Shown piece by piece: positions 8,981 to 19,280 of a stretch of 64,000 nt of DNA; the first letter of the stretch is position 1, and every line of letters starts with the position of its first letter. A model generated the notes under the pieces. It had not been told where the DNA came from and searched no databases. It saw only the letters and a list, made by a program, of their open reading frames with translations. Origin of the DNA: Psychromonas ossibalaenae ATCC BAA-1528 (lineage in GTDB: Bacteria; Pseudomonadota; Gammaproteobacteria; Enterobacterales; Psychromonadaceae); assembly GCF_000381745.1 (NCBI RefSeq), contig NZ_KB906982.1:1-64000 (forward strand), given 5' to 3'. The translations under genes were made by a program, and so were the position numbers.

Positions 8981-10138
8981 ATGAAAAAAATAAGCCTGTT
9001 GCTTATCACTTTCTTTTTAAGTTTCAATGTGCTTGCAGCTCCCCGAGTCATTCCGAATGCGCCTGCAATTGCGGCAAAAGGCTACCTGTTAATAGATTTT
9101 GATTCAGGAAAAGTAATTGCAGAAAATAACAGTGAGCAGTCACTGAACCCTGCGAGCCTGACGAAAATGATGACCAGTTACATCATCGGACATGAAATTA
9201 AATCCGGTAACTTAAAAACCACAGACAAAGTAACCATTTCAGAAAAAGCCTGGTCTAAGAATTTCCCTGATTCATCAAAAATGTTTATTGAAGTAGGTAA
9301 AGAGGTGAGCGTAGAAGACCTTAACCGCGGAATTATCATCCAGTCAGGCAATGATGCTTGTGTAGCAATGGCCGAGCATATTGCCGGTAGTGAAAGTGCA
9401 TTTGCTGATCTGATGAACTCATGGGCAGTGCAGCTGGGTATGGTGAATACGCATTTTGTAAACAGCCACGGCTTAACGGCAGCAGATCATTACACGACGG
9501 CACAGGATATGGCTATTCTCGCCAAAGCATTAATCCGCGATGTGCCTGAAGAATACAAAATCTACAGTGAAAAATCATTCGAGTATAACGGTATTAAGCA
9601 GTACAACCGTAACGGCCTGCTATGGGATAAAAGCTTAAATGTTGACGGAATGAAAACCGGCCATACTAAAGCGGCAGGTTACAGCCTTGTTTCATCTGCA
9701 ACCAAAGACGGTATGCGTCTGATCAGTGTTATGATGGGAACAAAATCTGAAACATCACGTAATGTTGAAAGCAAAAAACTGCTTAACTGGGGTTTCCGCT
9801 TTTTTGAAACACTGACTCCTTACAATGCCGGAGATCAGCTGGCTAACGAACGTATCTGGATGGGATCTCAGGAAAATATCCGCTTAGGTGTAGGCCAAAG
9901 CACTCCAATCACACTGCCTCGCGGTCAGGCTAAAAACCTAAAAGCTGATTTCGTTATTGAAGGCGAGCTGCGTGCCCCGGTACAGAAAGGCGATAAAGTC
10001 GGTGAAGTACATTATTCAGTTGATGATGAAACCGTTGCAACTTATGATTTAGTCGCGCTGGAAACAGTTGAAGAAGGCGGTTTATTCAGTCGTCTGATTG
10101 ATTACATCAAATTATTATTTATTGGTTGGTTTGGTTAA
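8981..10138 (+). CDS. dacA: D-alanyl-D-alanine carboxypeptidase, PBP5/DacA type
   Basis: A low-molecular-weight penicillin-binding protein that trims the terminal D-Ala of peptidoglycan pentapeptides in the periplasm. The start at 8981 gives a signal peptide ending near VLAAP. The three active-site motifs are present: SLTK at 59-62 with nucleophile Ser59, SGN at 122-124, and KTG at 225-227. The C-terminal PBP5 domain follows, and the last residues (LFSRLIDYIKLLFIGWFG) form the amphipathic membrane anchor. At 385 residues it is of normal length. The ybeD-lipB-lipA group follows, as in enteric bacteria. The open frame extends upstream but that part is not signal-like. Confidence 0.95.
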   Translation: MKKISLLLITFFLSFNVLAAPRVIPNAPAIAAKGYLLIDFDSGKVIAENNSEQSLNPASLTKMMTSYIIGHEIKSGNLKTTDKVTISEKAWSKNFPDSSKMFIEVGKEVSVEDLNRGIIIQSGNDACVAMAEHIAGSESAFADLMNSWAVQLGMVNTHFVNSHGLTAADHYTTAQDMAILAKALIRDVPEEYKIYSEKSFEYNGIKQYNRNGLLWDKSLNVDGMKTGHTKAAGYSLVSSATKDGMRLISVMMGTKSETSRNVESKKLLNWGFRFFETLTPYNAGDQLANERIWMGSQENIRLGVGQSTPITLPRGQAKNLKADFVIEGELRAPVQKGDKVGEVHYSVDDETVATYDLVALETVEEGGLFSRLIDYIKLLFIGWFG

Positions 10139-10164
10139 TTCTATCCCCATATAATGGGTGAAAT

Positions 10165-10190
10165 AAAAGTGAGGCTTTTGTCTCACTTTT
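10165..10190 (+). terminator. Rho-independent terminator after dacA
   Basis: Stem AAAAGTGAG / CTCACTTTT with an 8-base loop followed by further T residues, placed 26 bp after the dacA stop. Confidence 0.85.
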
Positions 10191-10230
10191 TTATTATTAG
10201 CGAATTCTATTATAGCCCCTGGAGTTAACC

Positions 10231-10500
10231 ATGGCATTAAACACTAAATTTGACGAACTGTTAGAGTTCCCCTGTACCTTTGCATTTAAAGTAATGGGTG
10301 TTGCTGATCCTAAAATGATGCTGGACGTAATTGCAGTTATTCAAAAACATGCACCGGGCGATTATTCGCCGAAAGTAAAGCCCAGTTCAAAAGGAACTTA
10401 TCATTCATTATCTATCCCGGTCACAGTCACCAGTAAAGAACATATTGAAGCTATCTACACGGATTTAAATGATCTTGAACTGGTTCGTTATATTCTTTAA
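10231..10500 (+). CDS. ybeD: DUF493 family protein YbeD
   Basis: An 89-residue ACT-like-fold protein of unknown function. The family pattern [11 protein letters not shown] near residues 13-23 and the C-terminal ...[11 protein letters not shown] are present. It lies between dacA and lipB, exactly as in Escherichia coli, which supports the name. An SD-like GGAG precedes the ATG. Confidence 0.92.
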   Translation: MALNTKFDELLEFPCTFAFKVMGVADPKMMLDVIAVIQKHAPGDYSPKVKPSSKGTYHSLSIPVTVTSKEHIEAIYTDLNDLELVRYIL

Positions 10501-10563
10501 TCCTCAACTATTGAATTAAAGAATCGAGTTAAAAAGTCATAAAGCTTGGAATATTATTCAGCG

Positions 10564-11217
10564 ATGAACGAATTAGATAAACAGCTTAAAATACGCTATC
10601 TGGGCTTGCAGGACTATCTCACCACCTGGCAGGCAATGAGTGATTTCACCAGCCAGCGTGATGCATCAACGGTTGATGAAATATGGCTGGTTGAACATCC
10701 GCCGGTATTTACTCAAGGTAGTGCAGGAAAAGCAGAGCACCTACTCCAGCAGACGGAGATTCCTGTTGTACAAAGCGATCGGGGCGGACAGATAACCTTC
10801 CATGCCCCCGGGCAGCTGATTGTTTATCTGTTAATTAATATTCGCCGTAAAGATTTTAATGTGAGAAGCTTAGTTACCATTATCGAAGAGAGTATTATTA
10901 ATTTATTAGCTGATTATAATATTCACGCGATAGCCAAAGCAGATGCACCGGGAGTTTATGTCAAAGGGAAAAAAATCGCATCGCTTGGACTGAAAATACG
11001 AAAAGGCTGTTCATTTCACGGGCTGGCATTGAATGTCGATATGGATTTATCTCCTTTCCAGCAGATTAATCCATGTGGTTACGCCGGGTTAGAAATGACT
11101 CAATGTAAAACTGAAGGCCTGAAACTTTCAGTTTCTCAATTAGCGCCGTTATTAATTGAAAAAATGAATCAACAATTAAATTATTCACAGATAGAGAGTT
11201 TTTTTCATGAGCAATAA
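10564..11217 (+). CDS. lipB: Octanoyl-[ACP]:protein N-octanoyltransferase LipB
   Basis: LipB moves octanoyl groups from acyl carrier protein to lipoyl domains, the first step of lipoate synthesis. The 217-residue product has the [12 protein letters not shown] motif, catalytic Lys137 in [10 protein letters not shown] and catalytic Cys171 in [13 protein letters not shown]. The ATG at 10564 gives a family-like start; an in-frame TTG at 10546 is the less likely alternative. The end overlaps lipA by 11 bp, so the two are translated together. Confidence 0.96.
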   Translation: MNELDKQLKIRYLGLQDYLTTWQAMSDFTSQRDASTVDEIWLVEHPPVFTQGSAGKAEHLLQQTEIPVVQSDRGGQITFHAPGQLIVYLLINIRRKDFNVRSLVTIIEESIINLLADYNIHAIAKADAPGVYVKGKKIASLGLKIRKGCSFHGLALNVDMDLSPFQQINPCGYAGLEMTQCKTEGLKLSVSQLAPLLIEKMNQQLNYSQIESFFHEQ

Positions 11218-12175
11218 ACCAAGTCAATTAACTGCAGGCAAAAAACTGCGTGATGCCGATAAACTTTCTCATATCCCGATCAAAGTTATTCCGTCTGACA
11301 AAACCACTATGCTGAAAAAACCAGCATGGATGAAAATAAAACTTTCTACTGACAATACCCGAGTCAGTGAAATTAAAGCAGCTCTGCGTAAAAACAAACT
11401 GCACTCCGTTTGTGAAGAAGCATCATGTCCTAACCTTAATGAATGCTTTAATCACGGCACGGCCACCTTTATGATCCTGGGTGATATCTGCACCCGCCGC
11501 TGCCCGTTCTGCGATGTCGGTCATGGTAAACCACTGGCGCCGGATGCCGATGAACCAAAAAAATTAGCTGAAACCATTAAAGATATGAAGCTTAAATATG
11601 TGGTCATCACCTCGGTAGACAGAGATGATCTACGTGATGGTGGTGCACAGCATTTTGCAGACTGTATCCGCGAAATCCGTCTTCTCAATCCTTCAATCAA
11701 AATTGAAATTTTAGTGCCAGACTTTAAAGGCAGAATGGATAAAGCATTAGCCTGTTTTGCCGTTGATGTGCCGGATGTGTTCAACCACAACTTAGAAACC
11801 GCGCCGCACCTGTACAAACAGGTACGCCCTGGTGCCGATTATAACTGGTCACTGCAGCTGCTTAAAAAATTCAAAGAACAGCATCCCGAAATCCCGACAA
11901 AATCAGGGCTAATGATGGGACTGGGTGAAACTAACCAGGAGATTGAGCAGGTTATTCAAGATCTTGGCGACCATGGCGTGACAATGCTGACTTTAGGTCA
12001 ATATCTGCAGCCGAGCCTGCAGCACCTTGCTGTTGAACGCTACGTGCCGCCGGCAGAATTTGACGCGCTTGGGGAAAAAGCCAAAGCAATTGGGTTTGAC
12101 CATGCCGCATGCGGTCCCTTTGTACGCTCTTCATACCACGCAGACTTACAGGCGTCGGGTCAAGAAGTTAAATAA
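11207..12175 (+). CDS. lipA: Lipoyl synthase LipA
   Basis: A radical-SAM enzyme that inserts two sulfur atoms into the octanoyl group placed by LipB. The 322-residue product carries both iron-sulfur cluster sets: Cys69, Cys74 and Cys80 for the auxiliary cluster, and C95-x3-C99-x2-C102 for the SAM cluster. The C-terminal RSSYHAD serine that ligates the auxiliary cluster is present. It follows lipB with an 11-bp overlap and ends before a strong terminator. Confidence 0.98.
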   Translation: MSNKPSQLTAGKKLRDADKLSHIPIKVIPSDKTTMLKKPAWMKIKLSTDNTRVSEIKAALRKNKLHSVCEEASCPNLNECFNHGTATFMILGDICTRRCPFCDVGHGKPLAPDADEPKKLAETIKDMKLKYVVITSVDRDDLRDGGAQHFADCIREIRLLNPSIKIEILVPDFKGRMDKALACFAVDVPDVFNHNLETAPHLYKQVRPGADYNWSLQLLKKFKEQHPEIPTKSGLMMGLGETNQEIEQVIQDLGDHGVTMLTLGQYLQPSLQHLAVERYVPPAEFDALGEKAKAIGFDHAACGPFVRSSYHADLQASGQEVK

Positions 12176-12202
12176 GTTTAAAACTATATTTCTGATATAA
12201 AA

Positions 12203-12238
12203 AAGACCGCCTGTTATATATTCATAACAGGCGGTCTT
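12203..12238 (+). terminator. Rho-independent terminator after lipA
   Basis: A perfect 15-bp stem (AAGACCGCCTGTTAT and its complement) with a 6-base loop and a following T tract. A-runs on the other side allow it to act in both directions. Confidence 0.95.
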
Positions 12239-12253
12239 TTTGTATGTTCGCTT

Positions 12254-12415
12254 ATACCAATTCCATTAATTAGGTGCTCTATTTAGGCGTAGGAAAAATG
12301 GATGGAAGCAAGGCGTTGATTGCCGTAACTAGTTATTCTAATTACAAAATCAAGAGCGAAGCTAGCGTCCATTTTAACAAGAATCAATAAATATAAAATT
12401 TAGTAGATTTGGTAT
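12254..12415. repeat. MITE-like inverted-repeat element
   Basis: The segment is bounded by ATACCAA at 12254 and its complement TTGGTAT ending at 12415. Inside is a long imperfect inverted repeat: AAAATGGA near 12296 pairs with TCCATTTT at 12368-12375, with further partial pairing inwards to AACTAGTT near the centre. It has no reading frame of note and sits in the spacer between two convergent units. Similar hairpin repeats starting with a TATACCAATTCC-like end are, from memory, common between genes of Shewanella, Psychromonas and relatives; that is recall, not a search. Confidence 0.65.
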
Positions 12416-12424
12416 TAAACAAGC

Positions 12425-13495
12425 TTAAACTGCGTCGCCGGCCTCATTAAAAATAAGAATATTAGACTCGTTAAAACCTATCGTTAAGGGATCCCCTTTA
12501 CGGTACTTTAACTGCTTTGATGACTTTAGTTTTACATTAACAGAAGCTTCAGACAGATCGGCATAGATTAAGGTTGAATCTCCCTGTAACTCGCTCAGCG
12601 TTGCATCTGCTGTTAAGGTAAAATCATTCTCCTCATTTAATCTAAGGTGCTCAGGACGTAAACCGATAAACAGTTGCTCACCGTCAGAAAGCGCCGCATG
12701 CTCCTGTTTAAGCTGAATAGGCGCTTGTCCTGCAATACTGATCACACCACCTTTACTGTATTGTGCCGGAATAATATTAATAGTTGGTGTACCGATAAAT
12801 TCAGCCACAAAAATATTTTTAGGTGAATTATATAACTCAATCGGTGTGCCGACCTGTTCAATATTACCTTTATTCAACACCACAATACGGTCTGCCAGCG
12901 TCATAGCCTCAACCTGATCATGGGTAACATAAATCATGGTAGTATCTAACTTTTCGTGTAGCTGGCTGATTTCCTGACGCATCTGTACACGCAGTGATGC
13001 ATCAAGATTAGAAAGCGGCTCATCAAATAGAAATACTTTCGGCTGCTGGACAATAGAACGTCCGATTGCCACTCGCTGTCTTTGACCACCCGACAAGTTT
13101 TGCGGTAGTCTCTCAAGCATGGTATCAAGTTGTAGGATTTTACTCGCATTCGCAACACGCTTTTTAATTTCTTCTGCTGGTGTTTTAATATTTTTTAAAC
13201 CGAATTCAAGATTTTCTCTCACTGACATATGCGGATACAATGCATACGACTGGAAAACCATAGACAGGCCTCGACTACCGGCAGGCAGTTCAGTGACATC
13301 TTTTCCGCCAATAGAAACTGTGCCTGAAGTAATATCTTCTAGGCCGGCGATCATACGCAGCAGAGTAGACTTGCCGCAGCCGGACGGACCGACCAGTACC
13401 AAAAATTCACCTGAGTTAATGTCTAAACTCAAATCTTCAATAGTAGGCGTTTTATCGTAATATTTTTTTATGTTGCGTAATGTTAAATTGCTCAT
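12425..13495 (-). CDS. Sugar ABC transporter ATPase (MalK/UgpC/YcjV type)
   Basis: ATP-binding subunit that would power the sugar importer encoded at 16288-19271. The 356-residue protein has Walker [10 protein letters not shown] (36-44), the signature LSGGQ (134-138), Walker B VFLFDE (154-159) and a C-terminal regulatory OB-type domain with the LRPEHLRL motif of the MalK/UgpC group. It is separated from the permease genes and lies on the opposite strand, just beyond the phosphomannomutase gene, probably in one transcript with it and the regulator. Stand-alone ATPases of this class often serve several importers. Confidence 0.93.
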   Translation of the reverse strand: MSNLTLRNIKKYYDKTPTIEDLSLDINSGEFLVLVGPSGCGKSTLLRMIAGLEDITSGTVSIGGKDVTELPAGSRGLSMVFQSYALYPHMSVRENLEFGLKNIKTPAEEIKKRVANASKILQLDTMLERLPQNLSGGQRQRVAIGRSIVQQPKVFLFDEPLSNLDASLRVQMRQEISQLHEKLDTTMIYVTHDQVEAMTLADRIVVLNKGNIEQVGTPIELYNSPKNIFVAEFIGTPTINIIPAQYSKGGVISIAGQAPIQLKQEHAALSDGEQLFIGLRPEHLRLNEENDFTLTADATLSELQGDSTLIYADLSEASVNVKLKSSKQLKYRKGDPLTIGFNESNILIFNEAGDAV

Positions 13496-13522
13496 GCTAA
13501 GTAAATCCTATGATAAGTTAAA

Positions 13523-14887
13523 TTATGAATTAATAATGACTAAAAGTTCTTGTGTTTTCTGTTCAACAAGCGCTTGTGAGCCTCTCGATTCAACATTTAG
13601 ACGGATCACGGCTTCTGTGTTTGAGCTGCGCAGATTGAAACGCCAATCTGTAAACTCCATACTCAAACCATCGATATGGGTCACATTCAACGCAGCAGCC
13701 TGATACGCATCAGAAATAGCGGCAATAGTCTTTTCAGGATCACTGACTAACGTATTGATTTCACCAGAAATAGGATAAAGCTCGACACGCTGCTCAACAA
13801 GTTTTGATAATACTTCATTTTTCTTACTGATTAATTCAATTACCAGAAGCCATGGGATCATACCGCTGTCGCAGTAGCCAAAATCTCGGAAATAATGATG
13901 CGCACTCATTTCACCGCCGTAGACAGCATTCTCTTTACGCATTCTTTCTTTAATAAATGCATGTCCGGTTTTCGATTCAATTGCAGTACCAGTCAAAGAA
14001 GCAACCAGATCCTGGGTATTCCAGGTAAGCCTTGGGTCATGAATTATTTTTTCACCAGCATGCTGCAGCAGGAAAGTATTCGCCAGCAGACCAACGATAT
14101 AATAGCCTTCAATAAAGGCCGCATTTTCATCGAAAAAGAAACAGCGGTCAAAATCCCCGTCCCAGGCGATACCCAAATCAGCACCGTGACTTAAAATTGC
14201 CTTCTGTGTATCTGTTCTGTTTTCCAACAGCATCGGATTAGGGATACCGTTCGGGAAAGAGCTGTCAGGCTCATGATTAACTTTAATAAACTCAACCGCA
14301 ACACCTGTTTGTTTAAACCTTTCTTCAATCGCATCAATAGTTGGACCCGCAGCGCCGTTACCAGCGTTAACGACAATTTTCAACGGTTTTAACTGTTCAG
14401 CATTTATGTAACTCAGAAGGTGGCTGACATAAGCGTCACGGTTAGATAAAAGCTTGTACTGACCTTTATTTTCTACCGGTGCAAAATTATTTTCTTCAGC
14501 CAGCGCTTTAATAGCATTTAAGCCGGTATCACCACTGATCGGTTTAGCATCTTCACGTACCAGCTTCATACCGTTAAAATTAATCGGATTATGGCTGGCT
14601 GTCACTTCGATGCCGCCGTCTAAGTTTAATGAACGCGTCGCGTAATATATCTCTTCTGTACCAACCATACCGATATCAATAACATCACAGCCGCCGTCCA
14701 TTAAACCTTTTGCTAGTGCCTGCTTAAAAAGCTCTGAAGTCTTGCGAATATCGCCGCCTACCGCAACGGTTTTAGGTTTTAACCACTCGCAGTACGCACG
14801 CCCGATACGGTAAACGATATCTTCATTTAAATTTTCGCCTATTTCACCGCGAATATCGTAAGCTTTAAAACATGTCAAATTTGTCAT
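13523..14887 (-). CDS. Phosphomannomutase (alpha-phosphohexomutase family)
   Basis: Converts mannose 1-phosphate and mannose 6-phosphate (possibly also the glucose forms) in the cytoplasm. The 454-residue protein has the phosphoserine loop TASHNP (Ser98), the magnesium loop DGDFDR, the sugar-specificity loop GGEMSAHH and the C-terminal phosphate-binding RSSNTEA. GEMSAHH is the form seen in phosphomannomutase/phosphoglucomutase enzymes of the ManB/CpsG group. The start at 14887 ([14 protein letters not shown]) is family-like; the frame is open further upstream into the regulator gene but not conserved. Its place in this locus points to breakdown of mannose 1-phosphate rather than polysaccharide synthesis. 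Confidence 0.93.
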   Translation of the reverse strand: MTNLTCFKAYDIRGEIGENLNEDIVYRIGRAYCEWLKPKTVAVGGDIRKTSELFKQALAKGLMDGGCDVIDIGMVGTEEIYYATRSLNLDGGIEVTASHNPINFNGMKLVREDAKPISGDTGLNAIKALAEENNFAPVENKGQYKLLSNRDAYVSHLLSYINAEQLKPLKIVVNAGNGAAGPTIDAIEERFKQTGVAVEFIKVNHEPDSSFPNGIPNPMLLENRTDTQKAILSHGADLGIAWDGDFDRCFFFDENAAFIEGYYIVGLLANTFLLQHAGEKIIHDPRLTWNTQDLVASLTGTAIESKTGHAFIKERMRKENAVYGGEMSAHHYFRDFGYCDSGMIPWLLVIELISKKNEVLSKLVEQRVELYPISGEINTLVSDPEKTIAAISDAYQAAALNVTHIDGLSMEFTDWRFNLRSSNTEAVIRLNVESRGSQALVEQKTQELLVIINS

Positions 14888-14903
14888 TATTTTCCTCTTA
14901 TTT

Positions 14904-15938
14904 TTAAGTTGATTCTCTAACAATAAGTTCGAAGTCAAGATCGTGATGAACAACTGACTTGTGATCCAGCAGCAGCTGGATTGCAACTTCTCCCTTTTGT
15001 TTTGGATTTTGAGATACTGTAGTTAGCGGAATAACCGGCTGAACAACGGTAATATCATCAAAACCGGTAATAGCAATATCCTGTGGAATTTTCATTCCCT
15101 GAGCCAGACAATACTCAGCGGCGCCGTAAGCAAAACGGTCCGAAAAACAAACTAATGCGGTAATATCCGGGTTATGCTTCAAAATAGCTTCTGCTGCTAA
15201 TCTGCCGTGCTCTTCATCGTGATCAATTTCATACAGACAGCAGTTTTCAAGGGAGATATCAGCTTGTGAAAAGCTCTCTAAACAACCACTGAAACGCGTC
15301 ATCATCACATCATTATCACCGCTTACCGGCTTATTTAAGGTACTCAGGCCACAGCTGTTCTGCTGCGACGGGAAAGAGATAATACCGAACTGCCTATGTC
15401 CTTTGCTGAGCAGGTGCTCACAAACGGTCTGCATCGCTTTAAAATTATCGATTGAGACACTGGAGTGCTGCTCAGTGACAAAATCGGTTGTCACAATCGG
15501 TACGCCTTTGGCAATTGCTTTTTTAATAACCATATCCTGATTGTGAGTCGCATTTAAAATATAACCGTCAACTAATGCGTTTAAGGCATTAGATTTAGAT
15601 TCCTGCTCATTTTTTAGCGGGATAAGTACAATATTGACAGTCGCTTTCTCACACTGAGAGGCAATACCAGCCATTAACTGCAGATCGTGCTGATCAGTAA
15701 ATACATAACTAAGTGAATCATTAAAAATGACACCTATTGACCCAGACTTTCCGGTTCTTAAACTGCGCCCAATATTATCGGGGCCATGGAAGTTAACTGA
15801 CTCCGCATATTCAAAAATACGTTTCTTAAGACTAACCGAGAGTTTTTCCGGGCGGTTATAAGCATTCGAAACCGTGGTATGCGTGACTCCCAAGTCTTTT
15901 GCTATCGACTTCAACGTTACCTTTTTTACTTTCGTCAT
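14904..15938 (-). CDS. LacI-family transcriptional regulator of the carbohydrate locus
   Basis: A 344-residue repressor-type protein: N-terminal helix-turn-helix ([28 protein letters not shown] broken as [14 protein letters not shown] and AYNRPEKLS) with the hinge helix, and a periplasmic-binding-protein-like sugar domain with the [13 protein letters not shown] and ITGFDD motifs. It is divergent from the binding-protein gene, and the 350-bp spacer has six near-identical palindromes with the central CG typical of LacI-family operators, so it most likely controls both sides and itself. The ATG at 15938 is preferred over the TTG at 15953. The inducer is unknown. Confidence 0.92.
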   Translation of the reverse strand: MTKVKKVTLKSIAKDLGVTHTTVSNAYNRPEKLSVSLKKRIFEYAESVNFHGPDNIGRSLRTGKSGSIGVIFNDSLSYVFTDQHDLQLMAGIASQCEKATVNIVLIPLKNEQESKSNALNALVDGYILNATHNQDMVIKKAIAKGVPIVTTDFVTEQHSSVSIDNFKAMQTVCEHLLSKGHRQFGIISFPSQQNSCGLSTLNKPVSGDNDVMMTRFSGCLESFSQADISLENCCLYEIDHDEEHGRLAAEAILKHNPDITALVCFSDRFAYGAAEYCLAQGMKIPQDIAITGFDDITVVQPVIPLTTVSQNPKQKGEVAIQLLLDHKSVVHHDLDFELIVREST

Positions 15939-16011
15939 TTTTATATCGTCCAATATATTGATCGTAAAATTACGTTATTGTGATTAATATTTTTATAAAT
16001 ACTAACCTGGA

Positions 16012-16196
16012 GTTTATCGTTAAACACGCTGTATTACCACTTTGTTTCACGATAAACACAAAATGTGCTCATTACTATATTTAACGATAATCAAAACTGT
16101 TTTTTGTGACGTGTTTATCGTTAAACAAAATAATTCCCGCTCTCTTGTTTATCGTTAAACAAAAAGTGATTTTTTGTGACGTGTTTATCGTTAAAC
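16012..16196. promoter_or_regulatory. Cluster of six LacI-type operators
   Basis: Four exact copies of GTTTATCGTTAAAC lie at 16012-16025, 16113-16126, 16147-16160 and 16183-16196. Two weaker copies are GTTTCACGATAAAC at 16044-16057 and ATTTAACGATAATC at 16079-16092. The general form is GTTTAwCGwTAAAC. The copies at 16113 and 16183 share a preceding TTTTTTGTGACGT block, so a 70-bp unit was duplicated; TGTGA there could also be a CRP half-site. Spacings between neighbouring centres are 32, 35, 34, 34 and 36 bp, close to three helical turns. The rest of the spacer 15939-16287 must hold both promoters, which were not resolved. Confidence 0.85.
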
Positions 16197-16287
16197 AATA
16201 CTTATTTCGTGTTAGATTAAAAATAGAAAGTATGTGAGCTACCCTATATTTGTGTTTATAGATATTAAATTAAAGAGGATTACAGTC

Positions 16288-17562
16288 ATGAGACTTAGTA
16301 ATGTAAAAGTAACAATTGCCGGTTTATTTTCGTTGGCACTAGTCGCAGGGTGCGGCTCAGAAAAAGAGGAAAGCGCTTCACTGAAAATGTGGGTCGCACC
16401 TAATGCAGCACAGGAAGTATTCTGGACAGCAGTGACTAGTGAGTGGAATAGTATCCCTGGTAATAAACCCGTTGAATTCACTACCATCCCTGCCACGGGA
16501 AGTTCTGAAGAAGCGGTAATGAGCGCACTGGCATCGGGTACTGAACCAGATATTACCACTAATATATTCAGTGGTTTTGCAGCTCAACTGCACGGACTTA
16601 ACCAGATTGTTGATTTCTCTAAACTCGAAGGTTACAGCGAACTTATCGAACAACGTCAAATGCACAATATCATGACTTCCTGGGATTATGACGGTGCAAA
16701 ACCGGTTATTCCAATTTATGTTAACCCGGTAATGTACTGGTGGCGTACAGATATCCTGAAAGAAAACGGTTTTGATAAAATCCCGACCTCTTATGATGAA
16801 ATTTATGCACTTTCAGAAAAATTTACCATTCCGAATAAACAGTACGCTGTTCAAGTCGCAGCCGGCAAAAACTGGTGGGACCGCTGGTTTGATTTCGTTA
16901 CTTTCTATTACGCTCAGTCTGATGGTATGCAGTACGTTGAAAACAACCAGGCGACCTATAACAATGAAGCCGGTTTAGAAGTATTAGGCTTTATAGATAA
17001 GATGTTTGCCAACAAATGGGCAAATTATGACTTTGGTGCCAATGATCCACTGACCACTGGTGAGTTAATTGGTGCGGTAAGAGGACCTTGGGACATCTCT
17101 CGTTATGAGCAGCAGCATCCGGAAATATTAAAAACTATCAAATTAGGACCAATCCCGACTAAAGACGGTGCATCAGATAAGAAAACAGCCACTTTTGCAG
17201 ACAGCAAAGGCTTGGTTTTATTCAAGTCATCTGAGATGCAGGATGATGCCTGGAAGTTCATCAACTGGGTTTATTCTAATCCTAAGTTTGATTTAGAGTG
17301 GATAAAAGCAACCAGCCAGCCTCCAGCCCGCGGTGATTTAACCAGTAACCCGATCTTTAGTGATTATTATAAAAACAATCCGTTAGCAAAAGGTTTTGCT
17401 GAATATGTGGATGTTGCGATCCCTTCTGCTTCTACTTCTGAAACGGTTGCAGTACAGCGCAGCATGACCCAGATGCTGGAGCGCCTTATCTTTACTGACA
17501 GTGAAATTAAGAACTCAGTAGATACGTCGGTTGAAGAAGTTAACAAGCTATTAGGTAAATAA
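16288..17562 (+). CDS. Sugar ABC transporter substrate-binding lipoprotein (SBP family 1)
   Basis: Binds the sugar in the periplasm and hands it to the two permeases encoded next. The start at 16288, behind AAAGAGGA, gives a lipoprotein signal (MRLSNVKVTIAGLFSLALVAGC) with the lipobox LVAGC; the 18 codons before it in the open frame are not signal-like. The 424-residue product has the MalE/YcjN fold pattern, with KDGASDKKTATFADSKGLVLF and VYSNPKFDLEW typical of the family and many tryptophans for sugar stacking (WWRTD, NWWDRWF). It is the first gene behind the operator cluster. Confidence 0.93.
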   Translation: MRLSNVKVTIAGLFSLALVAGCGSEKEESASLKMWVAPNAAQEVFWTAVTSEWNSIPGNKPVEFTTIPATGSSEEAVMSALASGTEPDITTNIFSGFAAQLHGLNQIVDFSKLEGYSELIEQRQMHNIMTSWDYDGAKPVIPIYVNPVMYWWRTDILKENGFDKIPTSYDEIYALSEKFTIPNKQYAVQVAAGKNWWDRWFDFVTFYYAQSDGMQYVENNQATYNNEAGLEVLGFIDKMFANKWANYDFGANDPLTTGELIGAVRGPWDISRYEQQHPEILKTIKLGPIPTKDGASDKKTATFADSKGLVLFKSSEMQDDAWKFINWVYSNPKFDLEWIKATSQPPARGDLTSNPIFSDYYKNNPLAKGFAEYVDVAIPSASTSETVAVQRSMTQMLERLIFTDSEIKNSVDTSVEEVNKLLGK

Positions 17563-17563
17563 C

Positions 17564-18442
17564 ATGATTAAAGGACTCAATATAAAAGAATCAGCGCAGG
17601 GAGGGCTGATTGCCTCGACATATCTGGGTTATTCCTTAGTTTTCTGGATATTTCCTTTTGTCTGGCTGCTGATTTTAACCTTTTCCGACTGGCAGTTTAT
17701 CGGTACACCAAGCTTTAGCGGCCTGGATAACTTTTTTAATGTTATTCAGGATCCACTGTTCTGGAAATCGATGAAAAATGTATTTCGTTTCCTGATGTAC
17801 TATCTGCCGATGGTGATTTTTGCCTCCCTGTTCTTTGCTTTAGGGTTAAAGAAAATTAAATACGGCAAAAGCTTTATCGCACTCAGCTTCTTGTTAGCTA
17901 ACGTGTCATCCGGGGTAGCTTACTCAATTGTATTTTCTAAGCTGTTCAGTGATACAGGGCCGATCAATGATTTTATGAACTCTGTGTTTGGTTTTACCAT
18001 TCCCTGGTTTACCAATCCTGATTTTGCGATGTTTTCTATCGCCATTGTTATCACCTGGAAGTTTGTCGGCTATTACGGCCTGATATTCTATTCCGGTCTG
18101 GTTTCTATCCCTAAAGAGATTTATGACGCGGCAGAGCTCGATCAGACAGGTCCGGTTAAACGCCTGTTCAAAATCACACTGCCGCTGATGAATGCACAGA
18201 TAATTATGGTGGTCGTGCTGGCAATCACAGTGGCGTTCGGGATATTTACCGAACCTTATCTGATAACCGGCGGCGGTCCGTTAGAAAGTACTACGACTCC
18301 GATGGTTGTTATGTATGAAGCAGCTTTCCAGCGTATGGAACCAAGCTGGGCGGCAACCATGTCCATTTTCGTTGCGATCATCAGCTTTACCCTTATCTGG
18401 GTATTAAGAAAGCTTTTCGAAAAAAATATAGAGATTGTTTAA
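17564..18442 (+). CDS. Sugar ABC transporter permease (MalF/YcjO type)
   Basis: First inner-membrane permease of the importer. The 292-residue protein has six predicted membrane helices and the EAA loop EIYDAAELDQTGPVKRLFKITLP split around AAELDQTG, which docks on the ATPase. It starts two bases after the stop of the binding-protein gene and overlaps nothing upstream, so it is translationally coupled. Lacks the extra N-terminal helices of enteric MalF and so is closer to UgpA/YcjO. Confidence 0.93.
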   Translation: MIKGLNIKESAQGGLIASTYLGYSLVFWIFPFVWLLILTFSDWQFIGTPSFSGLDNFFNVIQDPLFWKSMKNVFRFLMYYLPMVIFASLFFALGLKKIKYGKSFIALSFLLANVSSGVAYSIVFSKLFSDTGPINDFMNSVFGFTIPWFTNPDFAMFSIAIVITWKFVGYYGLIFYSGLVSIPKEIYDAAELDQTGPVKRLFKITLPLMNAQIIMVVVLAITVAFGIFTEPYLITGGGPLESTTTPMVVMYEAAFQRMEPSWAATMSIFVAIISFTLIWVLRKLFEKNIEIV

Positions 18443-18443
18443 T

Positions 18444-19271
18444 ATGAAAAAGATGTCACTTTCGAGTATGGCTATTCATGCAGTTATGCTGCTGTTAGCC
18501 GTATCATGGTTATACCCTTACATCTGGATGGTGCTCTCTTCACTCAAAGATACTGCCGATATCTATTCGACAGGTTTATTTGAAGGCCCGTTTTCATTTG
18601 ATAATTATATCTTTCTTTTTGACGGCTCTGAACGTGTAGAAAGGCCGTTTTTAAGAACGTTATTTAATTCATTCTTTATTTCAATCACCGTTACTTTAAG
18701 CGTAACAATCAGTTCTGCTTTTATCGGTTACGCACTGGCGAAAATGAAATTCAGAGGACAGGGGCTGTTTAAAAACTTTCTGATTATTCAGATGGTTTTT
18801 CCGGCATTTATGTTCATTATTCCGCAGTTCCTGCTTATCCGGGAATTTAATTTAATCAACACCTACAGTGCTTTGATCATTCCTTTCCTAATGAGCGGCT
18901 GGGGCATATTCATGGTGTCGCAGAGTTTTAAAGGTACGCCGAATGACTATATTCACGCAGCTAAATTGGACCACGCAAATATGTGGAAAATACTAGTGCA
19001 CGTGATGATGCCGCTGAACAAATCGATTCTCGCTATTGTTGCACTATTCACCTTTACCGGTGTCTGGGACAACTTCCTATGGCCGTTAATCGTTATGCAG
19101 GAAGTAGAGAAGATGCCTTTATCAGTACTGCTGGCCAACTTCAGTAAATCATACGGTGTATATGTCGGCCCGGTTCTGGCCGGTTCAGTGGTACAGACTC
19201 TGCCGATTGTGGTCCTGTTTATTGCATTCAGAAAGTACTTCCTGCAGGGAATGTCACTCTCTTTGAAATAG
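18444..19271 (+). CDS. Sugar ABC transporter permease (MalG/YcjP type)
   Basis: Second permease of the importer, about 275 residues with six membrane segments. The EAA loop is present as YIHAAKLDHANMWKILVHVMMPL (key part AAKLDHA). The ATG at 18444 lies 1 base after the stop codon of the preceding permease; a TTG at 18435 inside that gene is a less likely start. The C-terminal YFLQGMSLSLK ending is typical of MalG-like permeases (…G...GAVKG). Works with the ATPase at 12425-13495 by inference. Confidence 0.93.
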   Translation: MKKMSLSSMAIHAVMLLLAVSWLYPYIWMVLSSLKDTADIYSTGLFEGPFSFDNYIFLFDGSERVERPFLRTLFNSFFISITVTLSVTISSAFIGYALAKMKFRGQGLFKNFLIIQMVFPAFMFIIPQFLLIREFNLINTYSALIIPFLMSGWGIFMVSQSFKGTPNDYIHAAKLDHANMWKILVHVMMPLNKSILAIVALFTFTGVWDNFLWPLIVMQEVEKMPLSVLLANFSKSYGVYVGPVLAGSVVQTLPIVVLFIAFRKYFLQGMSLSLK

Positions 19272-19280
19272 GATGGTCAT

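Noticed and set aside
16239-16665. Minus-strand frames inside the binding-protein gene.
   Set aside because: Shadow frames of a well-supported gene with a lipoprotein signal and conserved family motifs.
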